Origin: Georgenia satyanarayanai
GTDB taxonomy: Bacteria > Actinomycetota > Actinomycetes > Actinomycetales > Actinomycetaceae
NCBI RefSeq assembly: GCF_900116375.1
Contig: NZ_UETB01000007.1
Coordinates: forward strand, 62,001-126,000
DNA length: 64,000 nucleotides
Reading direction: 5' to 3'
The position numbers and the translations under genes are program-made. Shown here in pieces: positions 27,154 to 36,695 of the stretch (within the stretch, counting starts at the first letter, position 1; the number at the start of each line of letters is the position of its first letter). The notes below the pieces were generated by a model, which saw nothing but the letters and a program-made list of their open reading frames with translations, had not been told where the DNA came from and did no database searches.

Positions 27154-28854
27154 TCAGCCGGGGTAGGCGGGGTCGCGGACGTCGCTGGCGGCGAGGGTCC
27201 AGCCCAGGCCGTTGCGCTCGTACAGCTCCCCGGCCTCGGTGCCGACGATGATCGTCCGGTCACCGGTCGCGGCGGTCAGCCGGGTGGCGTCCGCGACGGG
27301 CGGCAGGTCGTCGGTGGGTCCGCCGATCGTCACGAGGTGGACGGCCACGGCGGGCTCCGCGCCGCTCGTGCCGAGCACCCCGACCGTCCGCTCGTCCACC
27401 CACGTGGCCGCGATCGCGTCGGTGAGCGAGTCCCCCACGCGGACGGGTTCGCCCAGCGCGAGCGGCCGGGCGTCGGCGTCGCGCAGGACCGCGGCGACCT
27501 CGACGTGCGCGACGTCGTCGTTCTTCCGGACGACGACGGCCCGGGTCCCGTCCCGGGAGATCCGCACGGCGAGCACCTGAGCACCCTCGAGCCAGGTCGC
27601 GTCGACCTCGGTGACGACGCCGTTCGGCTGGACCGCGCGGAGCCTGCCGTCCCCGACGCGCGGCGTCGTCCAGACCCACCCGTGCCGGTCGACGGACGGG
27701 GGGACGAGGTCGCGGCCCGTGAGCAGCAGCGCCGCTCCGTCGTCCTCGCTGGGGAGACGGACGAGACGGTCGGTGCCGTCGAGGACCACGGCGCGGCCGG
27801 GGGTGTCGTCGTACGGGAGCGCGGGAGAGCGGGGGTTCTCGACGGTCCCCGACGCGGCGATCGGGGTGAGCTCGGAGCCGGTGAGGCGCTGGACCTGCCC
27901 GTCCGCGACGACCACGGGGGAGCCCGTGACGTAGGGGTTGCGCAGCAGCTGGGGCGGCTCGGCCTCGACCGGCAGACGGGTGCCCCCCACCCGTACGTCG
28001 ACGGACTGGACCGCCGGGACGGTGCGCAGCGACTCCTGGAGCTGGGCGACCATGAGCGCACGCTGGGCCGGTTCGGCGGCCAGGGTCTCGGAGCTGAGAT
28101 CGACGACCGCGACCCCGTCGGTCACCGTGACGGTGTCCTCCGCCAGCCGGGTGCCGCTGGGCACGGCGGTGGTGACGCCACCGGCGAGCCACGGCGAGGG
28201 GCCGTCGAGGAGGTGGCGCACGATGAGCGTGCTCGCGCTGCGGTCGGGGTACCACCGCAGCTCGGGGACGAGCGCCTCACCGTCGGGGCTGAGGAAGTAG
28301 AGCTGGTACTGGTCGTACTGCGCCTCGAAGACGACCGGGGAGACGAGGATCCCGTCGTCGAGGTCGACGATGCGCCACTGCCCGGCCGCCGTGCGGGCGA
28401 GCGTGAAGTCGAGCTCGATGACCGAGTCCGGCGAGGCCTCGGTGTAGCGGCCCTGCGCGTCGACGCTGGCCTCCGCGACGGCGCTGGCCCGGACGGCACC
28501 GTCCTCGGCCTGCGAGTAGGCGATGTCGCGCGTGGTGTAGACCCGCACCTGGGCGCGCGGGTTCCACGTCTCGGCGGCCGGCCCGGCGAGGTACTCGCGG
28601 GCGACCGCGAACTCGTCGCCCCCGCCGGCGGCGACGGCGCGGAGGAAGCCCTGGACGATCTGGTTGGCGGTCGCGTCCGGCGTGGGCCCGTAGGCGAGGA
28701 GGGCCACCGAGCTGCCGGTCTGCGGGACGGGGTCGGCGGCCGTCACCGGCCCGGAGTCGGGCAGGCTCACGCACCCGGCGGCGGCGAGGACGGCGGCCGT
28801 CACGGCGGCCGCGAGGCGGGCGGCCACCCGGCGACGGGTCGGCGCGGCGGTCAT
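27154..28854 (-). CDS. lpqB: LpqB, lipoprotein partner of the MtrAB system
   Basis: A 566-residue lipoprotein. The signal peptide ends in a lipobox (LAAAGC, Cys28). The N-terminal half has two GerMN-like domains (about 60-330; for example LSPDGEALVPELRWYPD and LIVRHLLDGPS). The C-terminal half is the LpqB beta-propeller (RLPSEDDGAALLLTGRDLVPP onward). LpqB binds the sensor domain of MtrB and tunes MtrA signalling, linking envelope state to division. It overlaps mtrB by four bases (ATGA), so mtrA-mtrB-lpqB form one operon. Confidence 0.95.
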   Translation of the reverse strand: MTAAPTRRRVAARLAAAVTAAVLAAAGCVSLPDSGPVTAADPVPQTGSSVALLAYGPTPDATANQIVQGFLRAVAAGGGDEFAVAREYLAGPAAETWNPRAQVRVYTTRDIAYSQAEDGAVRASAVAEASVDAQGRYTEASPDSVIELDFTLARTAAGQWRIVDLDDGILVSPVVFEAQYDQYQLYFLSPDGEALVPELRWYPDRSASTLIVRHLLDGPSPWLAGGVTTAVPSGTRLAEDTVTVTDGVAVVDLSSETLAAEPAQRALMVAQLQESLRTVPAVQSVDVRVGGTRLPVEAEPPQLLRNPYVTGSPVVVADGQVQRLTGSELTPIAASGTVENPRSPALPYDDTPGRAVVLDGTDRLVRLPSEDDGAALLLTGRDLVPPSVDRHGWVWTTPRVGDGRLRAVQPNGVVTEVDATWLEGAQVLAVRISRDGTRAVVVRKNDDVAHVEVAAVLRDADARPLALGEPVRVGDSLTDAIAATWVDERTVGVLGTSGAEPAVAVHLVTIGGPTDDLPPVADATRLTAATGDRTIIVGTEAGELYERNGLGWTLAASDVRDPAYPG

Positions 28855-30503
28855 CGGCCCCCCAGGTTCTCGAGGTCGGGCACGGAGGTGGGTCCGGCGT
28901 CGTCGGCGACGGGCTGCACCGGTGCCTCACCGGGGTGGAGCGGAAGCGGTGAGGAGGAGATGACGAGGCCGGCCCGCCGCGGCAGGGTGAGGCGGAAGGC
29001 GGCGCCCAGCTCGGGCCGGCCCCACGCCTCCAGGGTGCCCCCGTGGAGACGCGCGTCCTCCATCGAGATCGACAGTCCCAGGCCGGTGCCTCCGGTGGTG
29101 CGGGCGCGCGCGGGGTCGGCGCGCCAGAACCGGTCGAAGACCCTGCTGGCGGCCTCGGGGGTCATACCGGCGCCGTGGTCGCGCACGACGACGGCCACGG
29201 CCACCTCGTTGACGCCCACCGCGATGTCGATCGGGCGGCCCTCCCCGTGCTCGATCGCGTTGACGAGGAGGTTGCGCACGATGCGGTCCACGCGCCGGGC
29301 GTCGAAGTCGGCGGTGCACGGACGCCCCGGGCCCGTCACGGTGATCCGCGAGCCGCTGCGCTCGGCGAGCGGGGCGGCGAGCTCGACGGCGTGGGCGACG
29401 ACGTCCTGCAGGTCGCGCTCCTCGACGTCGAGCAGGGCGGCCCCGGCGTCGAAGCGGCTGATCTCGAGGAGGTCGGCGAGCATCTGCTCGAAGCGGTCGA
29501 GCTGGGTCTGGAGCAGCTCGGCGGACCGGCGCACGGCCGGGGCGAAGTCCTCCCGGCTGGCGTGGAGGACCTCGCTGGCCATCCGGATCGTCGTCAGCGG
29601 CGTGCGCAGCTCGTGGGACACGTCGGAGACGAAGCGCTGCTGGAGGCGCGAGAGCTCGGCCATCCGCTCGATCTGGTCCTGCAGGCTCTCGGCCATCTCG
29701 TTGAAGGTGCGTCCCAGGGTGGCGAGCTCGTCGTGGCCGCGGACGTCGAGCCGCTCGTCGAGGAGTCCGTCGGCGAGCCGCTCGGCGGTCCGTGCGGCCT
29801 GCCGCACCGGGCCGAGGACCCGCTGGGCGATGAACCACGTCATCGCGCCGAGGAAGATGAGCAGGACGACCGCCCCGGCGCTGAGCACCTGGGTGACGAG
29901 CGTGAGCGTGTCCTCCTCCGGGTCGAGGCTGTAGACGACGTAGAACTCGTGCACGCCGGCGACCGGCAGGGTCACCTCCGAGCCGACGATGATGCCCGGG
30001 CCGCCGCCCGTGCTCAGCGGCAGGGAGATCGACTGCCAGTGCTGGCCCCCGTCCGCGACCGCCGCCCGCATCTCCTCGGTGAGGACGGCGCCGTCGAGGA
30101 GTCGCTCGGGGAGCACGGCGTCGTTGATGAGCACCTGGGCGGACTCGTCGGGGCTGCGCAGGAGCATGCTGCCGACGACGCCGCCACCCCCTGCTCGGCT
30201 TCCCGCGACGAGGTTGTAGGCCAGCTCCTGGACCTGGGTGCTGGTGTTGGCGATCGCGGCGTCGAAGCTCTGCTGCGCCGAGCGCGTGCGGGCGGTGGCG
30301 TCGGCGAGGATCTCGTCGCGACGCGCCTCGAAGAGTCCGTCGCGGATCGTCACGGTGACGACCGCACCGAGGAGGATGAGTCCGGCGACGCCGACGAGCA
30401 CCGTCGTGGTGGAGACCCGCAGCCGCAGCGAGGAGCGCCAGCGGTCGACGACGCGACCGGCCCACCCGCGGGCGCCTGGCTCCCCACTCGGCTGGAGGCT
30501 CAC
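28851..30503 (-). CDS. mtrB: MtrB sensor histidine kinase
   Basis: A 550-residue membrane histidine kinase. Two transmembrane helices (about 32-55 and 205-230) flank an extracytoplasmic sensor domain, followed by HAMP. The DHp box FVSDVSHELRTPLTT has the phosphorylatable His297. The ATPase lobe has NLLVNAIEHGEG (N box), DHGAGM (G1) and TGGTGLGLSI (G2). With MtrA it controls cell-wall hydrolase and osmotic genes in Actinobacteria. The start GTG 30503 overlaps the mtrA stop (GTGA). Confidence 0.95.
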   Translation of the reverse strand: MSLQPSGEPGARGWAGRVVDRWRSSLRLRVSTTTVLVGVAGLILLGAVVTVTIRDGLFEARRDEILADATARTRSAQQSFDAAIANTSTQVQELAYNLVAGSRAGGGGVVGSMLLRSPDESAQVLINDAVLPERLLDGAVLTEEMRAAVADGGQHWQSISLPLSTGGGPGIIVGSEVTLPVAGVHEFYVVYSLDPEEDTLTLVTQVLSAGAVVLLIFLGAMTWFIAQRVLGPVRQAARTAERLADGLLDERLDVRGHDELATLGRTFNEMAESLQDQIERMAELSRLQQRFVSDVSHELRTPLTTIRMASEVLHASREDFAPAVRRSAELLQTQLDRFEQMLADLLEISRFDAGAALLDVEERDLQDVVAHAVELAAPLAERSGSRITVTGPGRPCTADFDARRVDRIVRNLLVNAIEHGEGRPIDIAVGVNEVAVAVVVRDHGAGMTPEAASRVFDRFWRADPARARTTGGTGLGLSISMEDARLHGGTLEAWGRPELGAAFRLTLPRRAGLVISSSPLPLHPGEAPVQPVADDAGPTSVPDLENLGGR

Positions 30504-31183
30504 CGCTGCGAGCTGCCCGCCCGGTACCCGACACCGCGGACGGTGACGACGACCTCCGGGTTCTCCGGGTCCTTCTCGATCTTGGCGCGCAGCCGCTGGA
30601 CGTGGACGTTGACCAACCGGGTGTCAGCGGCGTGCCGGTAGCCCCAGACCTGCTCGAGGAGCACCTCGCGGCTGAACACCTGCCACGGCTTGCGGGCCAG
30701 CGCGAGGAGCAGGTCGAACTCGAGCGGGGTGAGCGCGATGGGCTCACCGTTGCGGGTGACCTGGTGTCCGGCGACGTCGATGGCGAGGTCGCCGATGGTG
30801 AGCCGCTCGGTCTGCGGGCCGGTCGTGCGGCGCAGGCGCGTCTTGACCCGCGCGACGAGCTCCTTGGGCTTGAACGGCTTGGGGATGTAGTCGTCCGCCC
30901 CCGCCTCGAGGCCTGCGACGACGTCGATGGTGTCGGACTTGGCCGTGAGCATGACGACCGGGACGCCGGACTCCGCGCGGATGAGGCGGCACACCTCGAT
31001 GCCGTCGATGCCCGGGAGCATGAGGTCGAGGAGCACGAGGTCCGGCTCCTCGGCCCGGAACATCTCCAGGGCCTGCGACCCGTCGGGGCACGTGACGGTG
31101 TCGTACCCCTCGCCCTGCAGCACGATGCCGATCATCTCCGCGAGCGCGGTGTCGTCGTCGACCACGAGAATTCGAGCGTTCAT
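30500..31183 (-). CDS. mtrA: MtrA response regulator
   Basis: A 227-residue OmpR/PhoB-type response regulator. The receiver domain has the acidic pocket (VVDDD, 8-11), phospho-acceptor Asp53 (LLDLMLPG) and Lys102 (IPKPFKPKEL). The C-terminal winged helix ends VNVHVQRLRAKIEKDPENPE and VRGVGYRAG. It is essential in many Actinobacteria. The start ATG 31183 matches the usual MNARILVVDDD N-terminus; the frame is open further upstream. GATAGT lies four bases before the ATG, too close for the leaderless spacing, so the promoter is not assigned. Confidence 0.96.
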   Translation of the reverse strand: MNARILVVDDDTALAEMIGIVLQGEGYDTVTCPDGSQALEMFRAEEPDLVLLDLMLPGIDGIEVCRLIRAESGVPVVMLTAKSDTIDVVAGLEAGADDYIPKPFKPKELVARVKTRLRRTTGPQTERLTIGDLAIDVAGHQVTRNGEPIALTPLEFDLLLALARKPWQVFSREVLLEQVWGYRHAADTRLVNVHVQRLRAKIEKDPENPEVVVTVRGVGYRAGSSQR

Positions 31184-31302
31184 GCCCACTATCGTCGCAC
31201 CCACGGCGGCAAAACCGGTGAGCTCCGGGCCATGTCGTGCACCACCGCCCCGGGCCGACGCCCGTCCGTGGCACGATGACCGCTGAGAGTGCGGAGGGAT
31301 CG

Positions 31303-32502
31303 ATGAGCCAGGAACCAGGGCAGCCACAGCCGGCGTCCCAGCCGTTCGGGGTGCCCTCACCCGGGCAGTACGGGCAGCAGCCCCCGCCCGGGGACTACGG
31401 CCAGTACGGGCAGCCCGCTCCGCCGCCCGGGGACTACGGCCAGTACGGGCAGCCCGCTCCGCCGCCCGGGGACTACGGCCAGTACGGCCAGCCCCTCCCC
31501 CCGCAGGGCCAGTACGGCCAGTACGGCCAGTCGCCCGGGCAGGGCGGCTACTACGGCCCGGGGTTCGTGCCGGCGGCGGCCCAGCCCGGGATCATCCCGC
31601 TGCGCCCGCTCACCCTCGGAGAGATCTACGACGGCGCCTTCCGCGCCATCCGCAGCAACCCGCTCGTGATGTTCGGGCTGGCCATCATCGTCGTCGGCCT
31701 CGGGGCCATCGTCCAGCTCGGCTTCACGGCGGCGGCCATGGGCCGGATCGAGCGTGCCGCGCAGGCGGGCACCCTCGAGCTCGAGGCCCTCTTCAGCGTC
31801 GGCAGCATGGCCGGCGTGCTGCTCAGCTCCGCGGCCGTCAGCCTCGCCACCCTCGTCCTCGAGGGCCTGGCCATCCTCTCGGTCAGCGAGTCGGTCCTGG
31901 GCCGCAAGATCAGCCTCGGCCAGGTGTGGCAGCGGGCGCGCGGGCGCCTGTGGCGCCTCGTCGCCCTGTCCCTCCTCCTCGGGCTGGCCGGGGTGGTGGC
32001 CGTCGTCGGGGCGGGTGCGCTCGTCATCCTCCTCGCGGTCGCGCTCGCCGAGATCTCCGGCGACGGCGTGCTCGCGCTCGTCATCCTCGTGCCCCTCCTC
32101 TTCCTGCTCCTCGCGGGCGTCGTCGCGTTCTTCGCCGTGCGGCTCATGCTCGCCACCTGCGTGATCATGCTCGAGGGCACCGGCGTCTTCGCCTCCATCG
32201 CCCGCTCCTGGCGGCTCACGCGCGGGAACTTCTGGCGGCTCTTCGGGATCATGCTCCTCACCGTCGTCCTCGTGACGATCCTCGTGAGCATCCTGTCGGT
32301 GCCGTTCTCGATGTTCGGCAGCGTCTTCGCCGTCCAGGGCGACGTCATGCTGCCGCTCATCCTGTCCTCGATCGGGTCGCTCGTCGGCTCGGCGGTGTCC
32401 ATCCCCGTCATGGCGGCCGTGCTCGCCCTCCTCTACATCGACGTGCGGATGCGCAAGGAGGGCCTGGACGTCGAGCTCGCCCGCGCGGCGCAGGGCGGAT
32501 GA
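31303..32502 (+). CDS. Multi-pass membrane protein with Pro/Gly/Tyr-rich N-terminus (DUF7847-like)
   Basis: A 399-residue membrane protein. The first ~95 residues are a low-complexity GQYGQ/PPPGDYGQYGQ tail, probably cytosolic. A conserved LRPLTLGEIYDGAFRAIRSNP follows (split here: LRPLTLGEIYDGAF then RAIRSNP), then about six transmembrane segments. This motif is typical of the glycerophosphoryl-diester-phosphodiesterase membrane-domain-like family (DUF7847). It is first in the MoxR operon and overlaps the next gene start (ATGA). The start ATG 31303 has GGAGGG upstream. Confidence 0.75.
   Translation: MSQEPGQPQPASQPFGVPSPGQYGQQPPPGDYGQYGQPAPPPGDYGQYGQPAPPPGDYGQYGQPLPPQGQYGQYGQSPGQGGYYGPGFVPAAAQPGIIPLRPLTLGEIYDGAFRAIRSNPLVMFGLAIIVVGLGAIVQLGFTAAAMGRIERAAQAGTLELEALFSVGSMAGVLLSSAAVSLATLVLEGLAILSVSESVLGRKISLGQVWQRARGRLWRLVALSLLLGLAGVVAVVGAGALVILLAVALAEISGDGVLALVILVPLLFLLLAGVVAFFAVRLMLATCVIMLEGTGVFASIARSWRLTRGNFWRLFGIMLLTVVLVTILVSILSVPFSMFGSVFAVQGDVMLPLILSSIGSLVGSAVSIPVMAAVLALLYIDVRMRKEGLDVELARAAQGG
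31384..31500 (+). repeat. Three 39-bp direct repeats inside a coding region
   Basis: Near-identical 39-bp copies begin at 31384, 31423 and 31462 and encode the 13-residue unit PPPGDYGQYGQPA. Identity at the DNA level, including third positions, points to recent duplication or slippage. Confidence 0.85.
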
Positions 32503-33161
32503 GGGTCCCGCTGGGCGTGCCGGTCGAACCGGACGCGGAGGAGGCGCGCCGCTGGGCGGAGGAGGAGCTCTCGCGCAGCGTGTACGACGACGAGCCGAAC
32601 CTCCTCGAGCGGGCCTGGTCCTGGTTCCTCGAGCAGCTGCAGCGGCTGGTCGAGCTCGACCTGAGCGCCCCGCCCAACCTCGTCCCCGTGGTCGTCGTCG
32701 TCGGGGCGGCCGTCCTGCTCGCCGTCGCCCTCTACCTCGCCGGCCCGGTCCGTGCCCGCCGTCGCAGCGGGGCCGGTACCTCGCACGCCGTCTTCGACGA
32801 CACCGATGCGACGAGCGAGGACCTCACGGCCGCTGCGGACGCCGCGGCCCGGCGCCGCGACTGGGCCCAGGCCGTCCTCATGCGCTTCCGCGCCGTCATC
32901 CGGTCCCTCGACGAGCGCGCGGTCCTCGACGACCGTCCCGGGCTGACCGCCCACGAGGCGAGCACCGCCGCGGCCCGTCAGCTGCCCGACTGCGCGGACG
33001 GGCTCACGTGGGCCGGGCGCCTCTTCGACGACGTCTGCTACGGCTCGGTCACGCCCGGGGAGGCGCAGGACGCCCGGCTGCGCGAGCTCGCCGCCGCCGT
33101 CGCCCGCAGCCGGCCGGTGAGCCCGGTGGCCGTGGGCGCGACGTGGGCAGCGGTGCGGTGA
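32499..33161 (+). CDS. DUF4129 membrane protein
   Basis: A 220-residue protein with one central transmembrane helix (about 62-82, LVPVVVVVGAAVLLAVALYLA). The C-terminal cytosolic DUF4129 domain has the hallmark RDWAQAVLMRFRAVIRSLDERAVL and DDRPGLTAHE and ends near LFDDVCYGS. DUF4129 proteins accompany MoxR/DUF58 genes and often follow transglutaminase-like domains. It overlaps both neighbours by four bases (ATGA upstream, GTGA downstream). Confidence 0.85.
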   Translation: MRVPLGVPVEPDAEEARRWAEEELSRSVYDDEPNLLERAWSWFLEQLQRLVELDLSAPPNLVPVVVVVGAAVLLAVALYLAGPVRARRRSGAGTSHAVFDDTDATSEDLTAAADAAARRRDWAQAVLMRFRAVIRSLDERAVLDDRPGLTAHEASTAAARQLPDCADGLTWAGRLFDDVCYGSVTPGEAQDARLRELAAAVARSRPVSPVAVGATWAAVR

Positions 33162-34318
33162 GCGCTGACGTCGCCGCGCAGGAGACGCCCGCCCGCAGCC
33201 GCCGGCCGGTGCTCTTCCTCGTCGTCGCCGGACTGTTCGCCGTCGCCGCCGTGGTCGCGGTCGTCGTCGGCCGCGGGTCGACGTCCGCCGTCCCGCTCGC
33301 GCCGGACAACCCGCAGCCGGGCGGGGCGCAGGCCACCGCGACGATCCTGCGCGACCAGGGCGTGCGCATCCGCACCGTCTCGACGACCGACGACGCCGTC
33401 CGGGTCGCCGGGCCTGGCACCACCCTGCTCGTGACGACCACCGGGCGGCTCGACGACGCCCAGCTCGCCGCCGTGCGCGACACCGGCGCGGACCTCGTCC
33501 TGGGGCAGCCCACCTTCCTGCCCGACCTCGAGCCGCTGACCGACAGGGTCGAGCCCTCCCCGGTCGGCAGCGACGTGCCGGTCGCTGCCGCGTGCCAGGA
33601 CCCGGACGCGACCGCCGCCGGGCGCCTGTCCCGCAGCGTCGGCGGCGTCGTGGCCCTGGGCGACGACGTCGAGCTGTGCTTCCCCACGGCCGAGGGTGCC
33701 GGCGCACTCGCCACCTGGGAGCAGGACGGCCGCGACGTCGCCGTGCTCGCCGACACCGCCCTCATGAGCAACGAGCACCTCGCCGACGCGGGCAACGCCG
33801 CCCTCGTTCTGCGCCTGCTCGGCGGCAACGACGAGCTCGTCTGGTACCTGCCGACCATCGGCGACACCGTGGGCGAGGACGGCGCCGGCACCGGCGGCAC
33901 CTCCGCACTCGTCCCGCCCACCGTCCGGGTGCTGGGTGTCCAGCTCCTCGTGCTGACCGCCGTCGTCGTGCTCTGGGGCGGGCGACGGCTGGGGCGGGTG
34001 GTGACCGAGCCGATGCCCGTCGTCGTCCGCTCCGCCGAGACGACCCTCGGGCGCGGGCGGCTGTACCGCCGCGCCCACGACCACGCCCACGCCGCCGCCG
34101 GGCTGCGCGCCGGCTGCGCGACCCGGGTGGCCGCGCGGCTCGGCGTGCCGTCCTCGGCCCGCGCCGAGGCCCTCGTCGCCGCCGTCGCCCGCGCCACCGG
34201 GCGCGAGGAAGCCGCGGTCGGCGCACTCCTGTACGGCCCACCCCCGACGTCCGACGCCGAGCTCGTCCGACTCACCAGCGAGCTCGACACCCTGGAAAGC
34301 GAGGTCCACCCGTCGTGA
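33158..34318 (+). CDS. DUF4350 membrane protein
   Basis: A 386-residue protein. An N-terminal transmembrane helix (about 18-40) is followed by an extracytoplasmic DUF4350 domain (about 45-240) resembling a GATase-like fold (GTTLLVTTTGRLDDAQLAAV; VLADTALMSNEHLADAGNAA). A second transmembrane helix (about 263-282) leads to a cytosolic helical tail. It is a conserved member of actinobacterial MoxR operons with unknown function. The start GTG 33158 overlaps the DUF4129 stop. Confidence 0.85.
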   Translation: MSADVAAQETPARSRRPVLFLVVAGLFAVAAVVAVVVGRGSTSAVPLAPDNPQPGGAQATATILRDQGVRIRTVSTTDDAVRVAGPGTTLLVTTTGRLDDAQLAAVRDTGADLVLGQPTFLPDLEPLTDRVEPSPVGSDVPVAAACQDPDATAAGRLSRSVGGVVALGDDVELCFPTAEGAGALATWEQDGRDVAVLADTALMSNEHLADAGNAALVLRLLGGNDELVWYLPTIGDTVGEDGAGTGGTSALVPPTVRVLGVQLLVLTAVVVLWGGRRLGRVVTEPMPVVVRSAETTLGRGRLYRRAHDHAHAAAGLRAGCATRVAARLGVPSSARAEALVAAVARATGREEAAVGALLYGPPPTSDAELVRLTSELDTLESEVHPS

Positions 34319-35343
34319 GCACCCACCCCCCCGGCGACCAGCCCCTGCCGCCGCCGACGCAGGCACCCGTGCCACCGCCCGCCACGCCGGCGCCCGACTC
34401 GCCGCGTGCCCGGCTGGCGGCGCTCCGCCAGGAGGTGGGCAAGGCCGTCGTCGGCCAGGAGGCGGCCGTGACCGGCCTCGTCATCGGCCTGCTGTGCCGC
34501 GGGCACGTCCTGCTCGAGGGGGTGCCGGGCGTGGCCAAGACGCTGCTCGTGCGCACCCTCGCGGCGAGCCTCGACATGGCCACGACGCGGGTGCAGTTCA
34601 CCCCGGACCTCATGCCCGGTGACGTCACCGGCTCCCTCGTCTACGACTCGCGGTCCGCGGAGTTCTCCTTCCGCGAGGGGCCCGTCTTCACCAACCTCAT
34701 GCTCGCCGACGAGATCAACCGCACGCCCCCCAAGACCCAGGCCTCGCTCCTCGAGGCGATGGAGGAGCGGCAGGTGTCGGTCGACGGCCGTCCCCGCCCG
34801 CTGCCGGACCCGTTCATGGTCATCGCCACGCAGAACCCGGTCGAGTACGAGGGCACCTACCCGCTGCCCGAGGCGCAGCTGGACCGCTTCCTCCTCAAGC
34901 TGCTCGTCCCGCTGCCCGAGCGCGCGGACGAGATCGAGGTGCTCAACCGGCACGCGCACGCCTTCGACCCGCGTGACCTCGCCGGGGCCGGCGTGCGGCC
35001 CGTCGCCGGGCCGGCGGACCTCGCCGCCGCCCGCGAGGAGGTCGCCCGCGTCCAGGTCGCCCCCGAGGTGCTCGGCTACGTCGTCGACATCTGCCGCGCG
35101 ACCCGCACCTCGCCGTCGCTGTCCCTCGGCGTCTCCCCGCGCGGGGCGACGGCGCTGCTCGCCACCGCGCGTGCCTGGGCGTGGCTGACCGGCCGCGACT
35201 ACGTCACCCCCGACGACGTCAAGGCGCTCACGCACGCCACCCTGCGTCACCGCGTCCAGCTGCGCGCGGAGGCCGAGCTCGAGGGCGTGACCGCCGAGAC
35301 CGTCCTCGACGGCGTGCTGCGCACCGTCCCCGTCCCCCGCTGA
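34315..35343 (+). CDS. MoxR-family AAA+ ATPase
   Basis: A 342-residue AAA+ ATPase of the MoxR family, chaperone-like proteins that mature complexes with VWA or DUF58 partners. The N-terminal ~30 residues are a Pro-rich tail. Walker A is EGVPGVAKT (Lys75), Walker B MLADEINR (Asp132), and the sensor-1 region reads VIATQNPVEYEGTYPLPEAQ. The C-terminal lid contains SLGVSPRGATAL. The start GTG 34315 overlaps the DUF4350 stop. The DUF58 gene follows after a 40-bp gap. Confidence 0.93.
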   Translation: MSTHPPGDQPLPPPTQAPVPPPATPAPDSPRARLAALRQEVGKAVVGQEAAVTGLVIGLLCRGHVLLEGVPGVAKTLLVRTLAASLDMATTRVQFTPDLMPGDVTGSLVYDSRSAEFSFREGPVFTNLMLADEINRTPPKTQASLLEAMEERQVSVDGRPRPLPDPFMVIATQNPVEYEGTYPLPEAQLDRFLLKLLVPLPERADEIEVLNRHAHAFDPRDLAGAGVRPVAGPADLAAAREEVARVQVAPEVLGYVVDICRATRTSPSLSLGVSPRGATALLATARAWAWLTGRDYVTPDDVKALTHATLRHRVQLRAEAELEGVTAETVLDGVLRTVPVPR

Positions 35344-35383
35344 GCGTCGTGCGACCGCGGCCCACCCGACCCGAGGAGGCGAC

Positions 35384-36676
35384 ATGGCGCTGACCCTGCG
35401 CACCGTCCTCGTCGCCGCCGCCGGCGTCCTGCCGGTGCTGCTCGTGCCGCGCACGACGACGGTGCTCGCGTGGGCGGCGCTGCTCGTGCTGGCGGTGGCC
35501 GCCGACCTCGTCCTCGCCGCCTCGCCGCGGGCCGTGCGCCTCGAGCGGTCGGTCCCGCACTCGGTGCGGCTGGGCGAGCCGGCGACGTCGACGCTCACCG
35601 TGGTCAACACCGGCGCCCGCCCCGCGAGGCTGCTCGTCCGCGACGCGTGGGTGCCCTCGGCCGGCGCCGAGCGCAACCGCCACCGCCTCACGGTGCCGCC
35701 CGGTGAGGCACGGCGCGTGCGCACCGTGCTGCGTCCCAGCCGGCGCGGGGACCGGGAGGCCGACCTCGTCACCCTGCGCTGCCACGGGCCTCTCGGGCTC
35801 GCCGCCCGGCAGCGCTCGCTGCCCGCCCCGGCTCGCCTGCGGGTGCTGCCGGCCTTCACCTCCCGCCGCCACCTGCCCTCCCGGCTGGCCCGGCTGCGGG
35901 AGATGGACGGCCGCGCCGCCGTCCAGACCCGGGGCGAGGGCACCGAGTTCGACTCCCTGCGTGAGTACGTCATCGGCGACGACGTCCGCGCCATCGACTG
36001 GCGCGCCACCGCCCGCGGCGGCGACGTCGTCGTCCGCACGTGGCGGCCCGAGCGGGACCGCCGCGTCCTCGTCGTCGTCGACTCCTCGCGCCTGTCCGCC
36101 GCGCGGCTCGGGGACGCTCCGCGGCTGGAGGCGCAGATCGAGGCGGCGCTCCTGCTCGCGGCGCTCGCCTCGCGGGCCGGGGACCGGGTCGACGTCGTCG
36201 CCGTCGACTCCGCCGTCCGGGCCCGGGTGTCGGGGGTGCAGGGGCCGCGCCTCATGTCGGCGCTGGCCGAGGGGCTCGCGACGGTCGAGGCCTCCCTCGT
36301 CCAGATGAGCTGGCCCACCGTCACCCAGACCGTGCGCGACGCGCTCTCCCAGCGCTCTCTCGTCGTCCTCCTCACCGCGCTGGACACCGCCGCGGTCATG
36401 TCCGACCTGCTGCCCGTCGTCGGGGCGATGACCCGCGACCACCAGGTGGTGCTCGCCTCCGCCGCGGACCCCGAGGCCGAGGAGATCCGCCGCCGGCGCG
36501 GCACGAGCGAGGAGGTCTTCGACGCGGCCGCCGCCGAGCGCGCCGCCCTTGAACGGGCGGCCGCGGCGGCCCGGCTGCGCCGGCGGGGCGTCGAGGTCGT
36601 CGAGGCGACCCCCGACGACCTCCCGCCCGCCCTCGCCGACACCTACCTCGCCCTCAAGGCCGCCGGCCGCCTGTAG
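35384..36676 (+). CDS. DUF58 protein (VWA-like, MoxR partner)
   Basis: A 430-residue membrane protein. Two N-terminal transmembrane helices (about 1-48) precede an Ig-like beta domain. The DUF58 signature is GEGTEFDSLREYVIGDDVR and IDWRATARGGDVVVRTW. A VWA-like fold follows (RRVLVVVDSSRL with a DSS MIDAS-like start, and VVLLTALDTA). It is the standard partner of MoxR. GAGGAGG precedes ATG 35384. It ends the five-gene operon; the next ~150 bp hold an inverted repeat and the ChbG-like promoter. Confidence 0.9.
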   Translation: MALTLRTVLVAAAGVLPVLLVPRTTTVLAWAALLVLAVAADLVLAASPRAVRLERSVPHSVRLGEPATSTLTVVNTGARPARLLVRDAWVPSAGAERNRHRLTVPPGEARRVRTVLRPSRRGDREADLVTLRCHGPLGLAARQRSLPAPARLRVLPAFTSRRHLPSRLARLREMDGRAAVQTRGEGTEFDSLREYVIGDDVRAIDWRATARGGDVVVRTWRPERDRRVLVVVDSSRLSAARLGDAPRLEAQIEAALLLAALASRAGDRVDVVAVDSAVRARVSGVQGPRLMSALAEGLATVEASLVQMSWPTVTQTVRDALSQRSLVVLLTALDTAAVMSDLLPVVGAMTRDHQVVLASAADPEAEEIRRRRGTSEEVFDAAAAERAALERAAAAARLRRRGVEVVEATPDDLPPALADTYLALKAAGRL

Positions 36677-36695
36677 CCCCCTCCCCTCCCCCGCA

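Noticed and set aside
26845-29934. A long plus-strand gene containing SAVGGK repeats
   Set aside because: The repeated peptide comes from the 18-bp tandem DNA repeat and the rest is antisense to lpqB and mtrB.
31088-31183. A longer MtrA starting upstream of 31183
   Set aside because: The frame is open to about 31360, but the residues there are low-complexity and MNARILVVDDD is the normal MtrA start.
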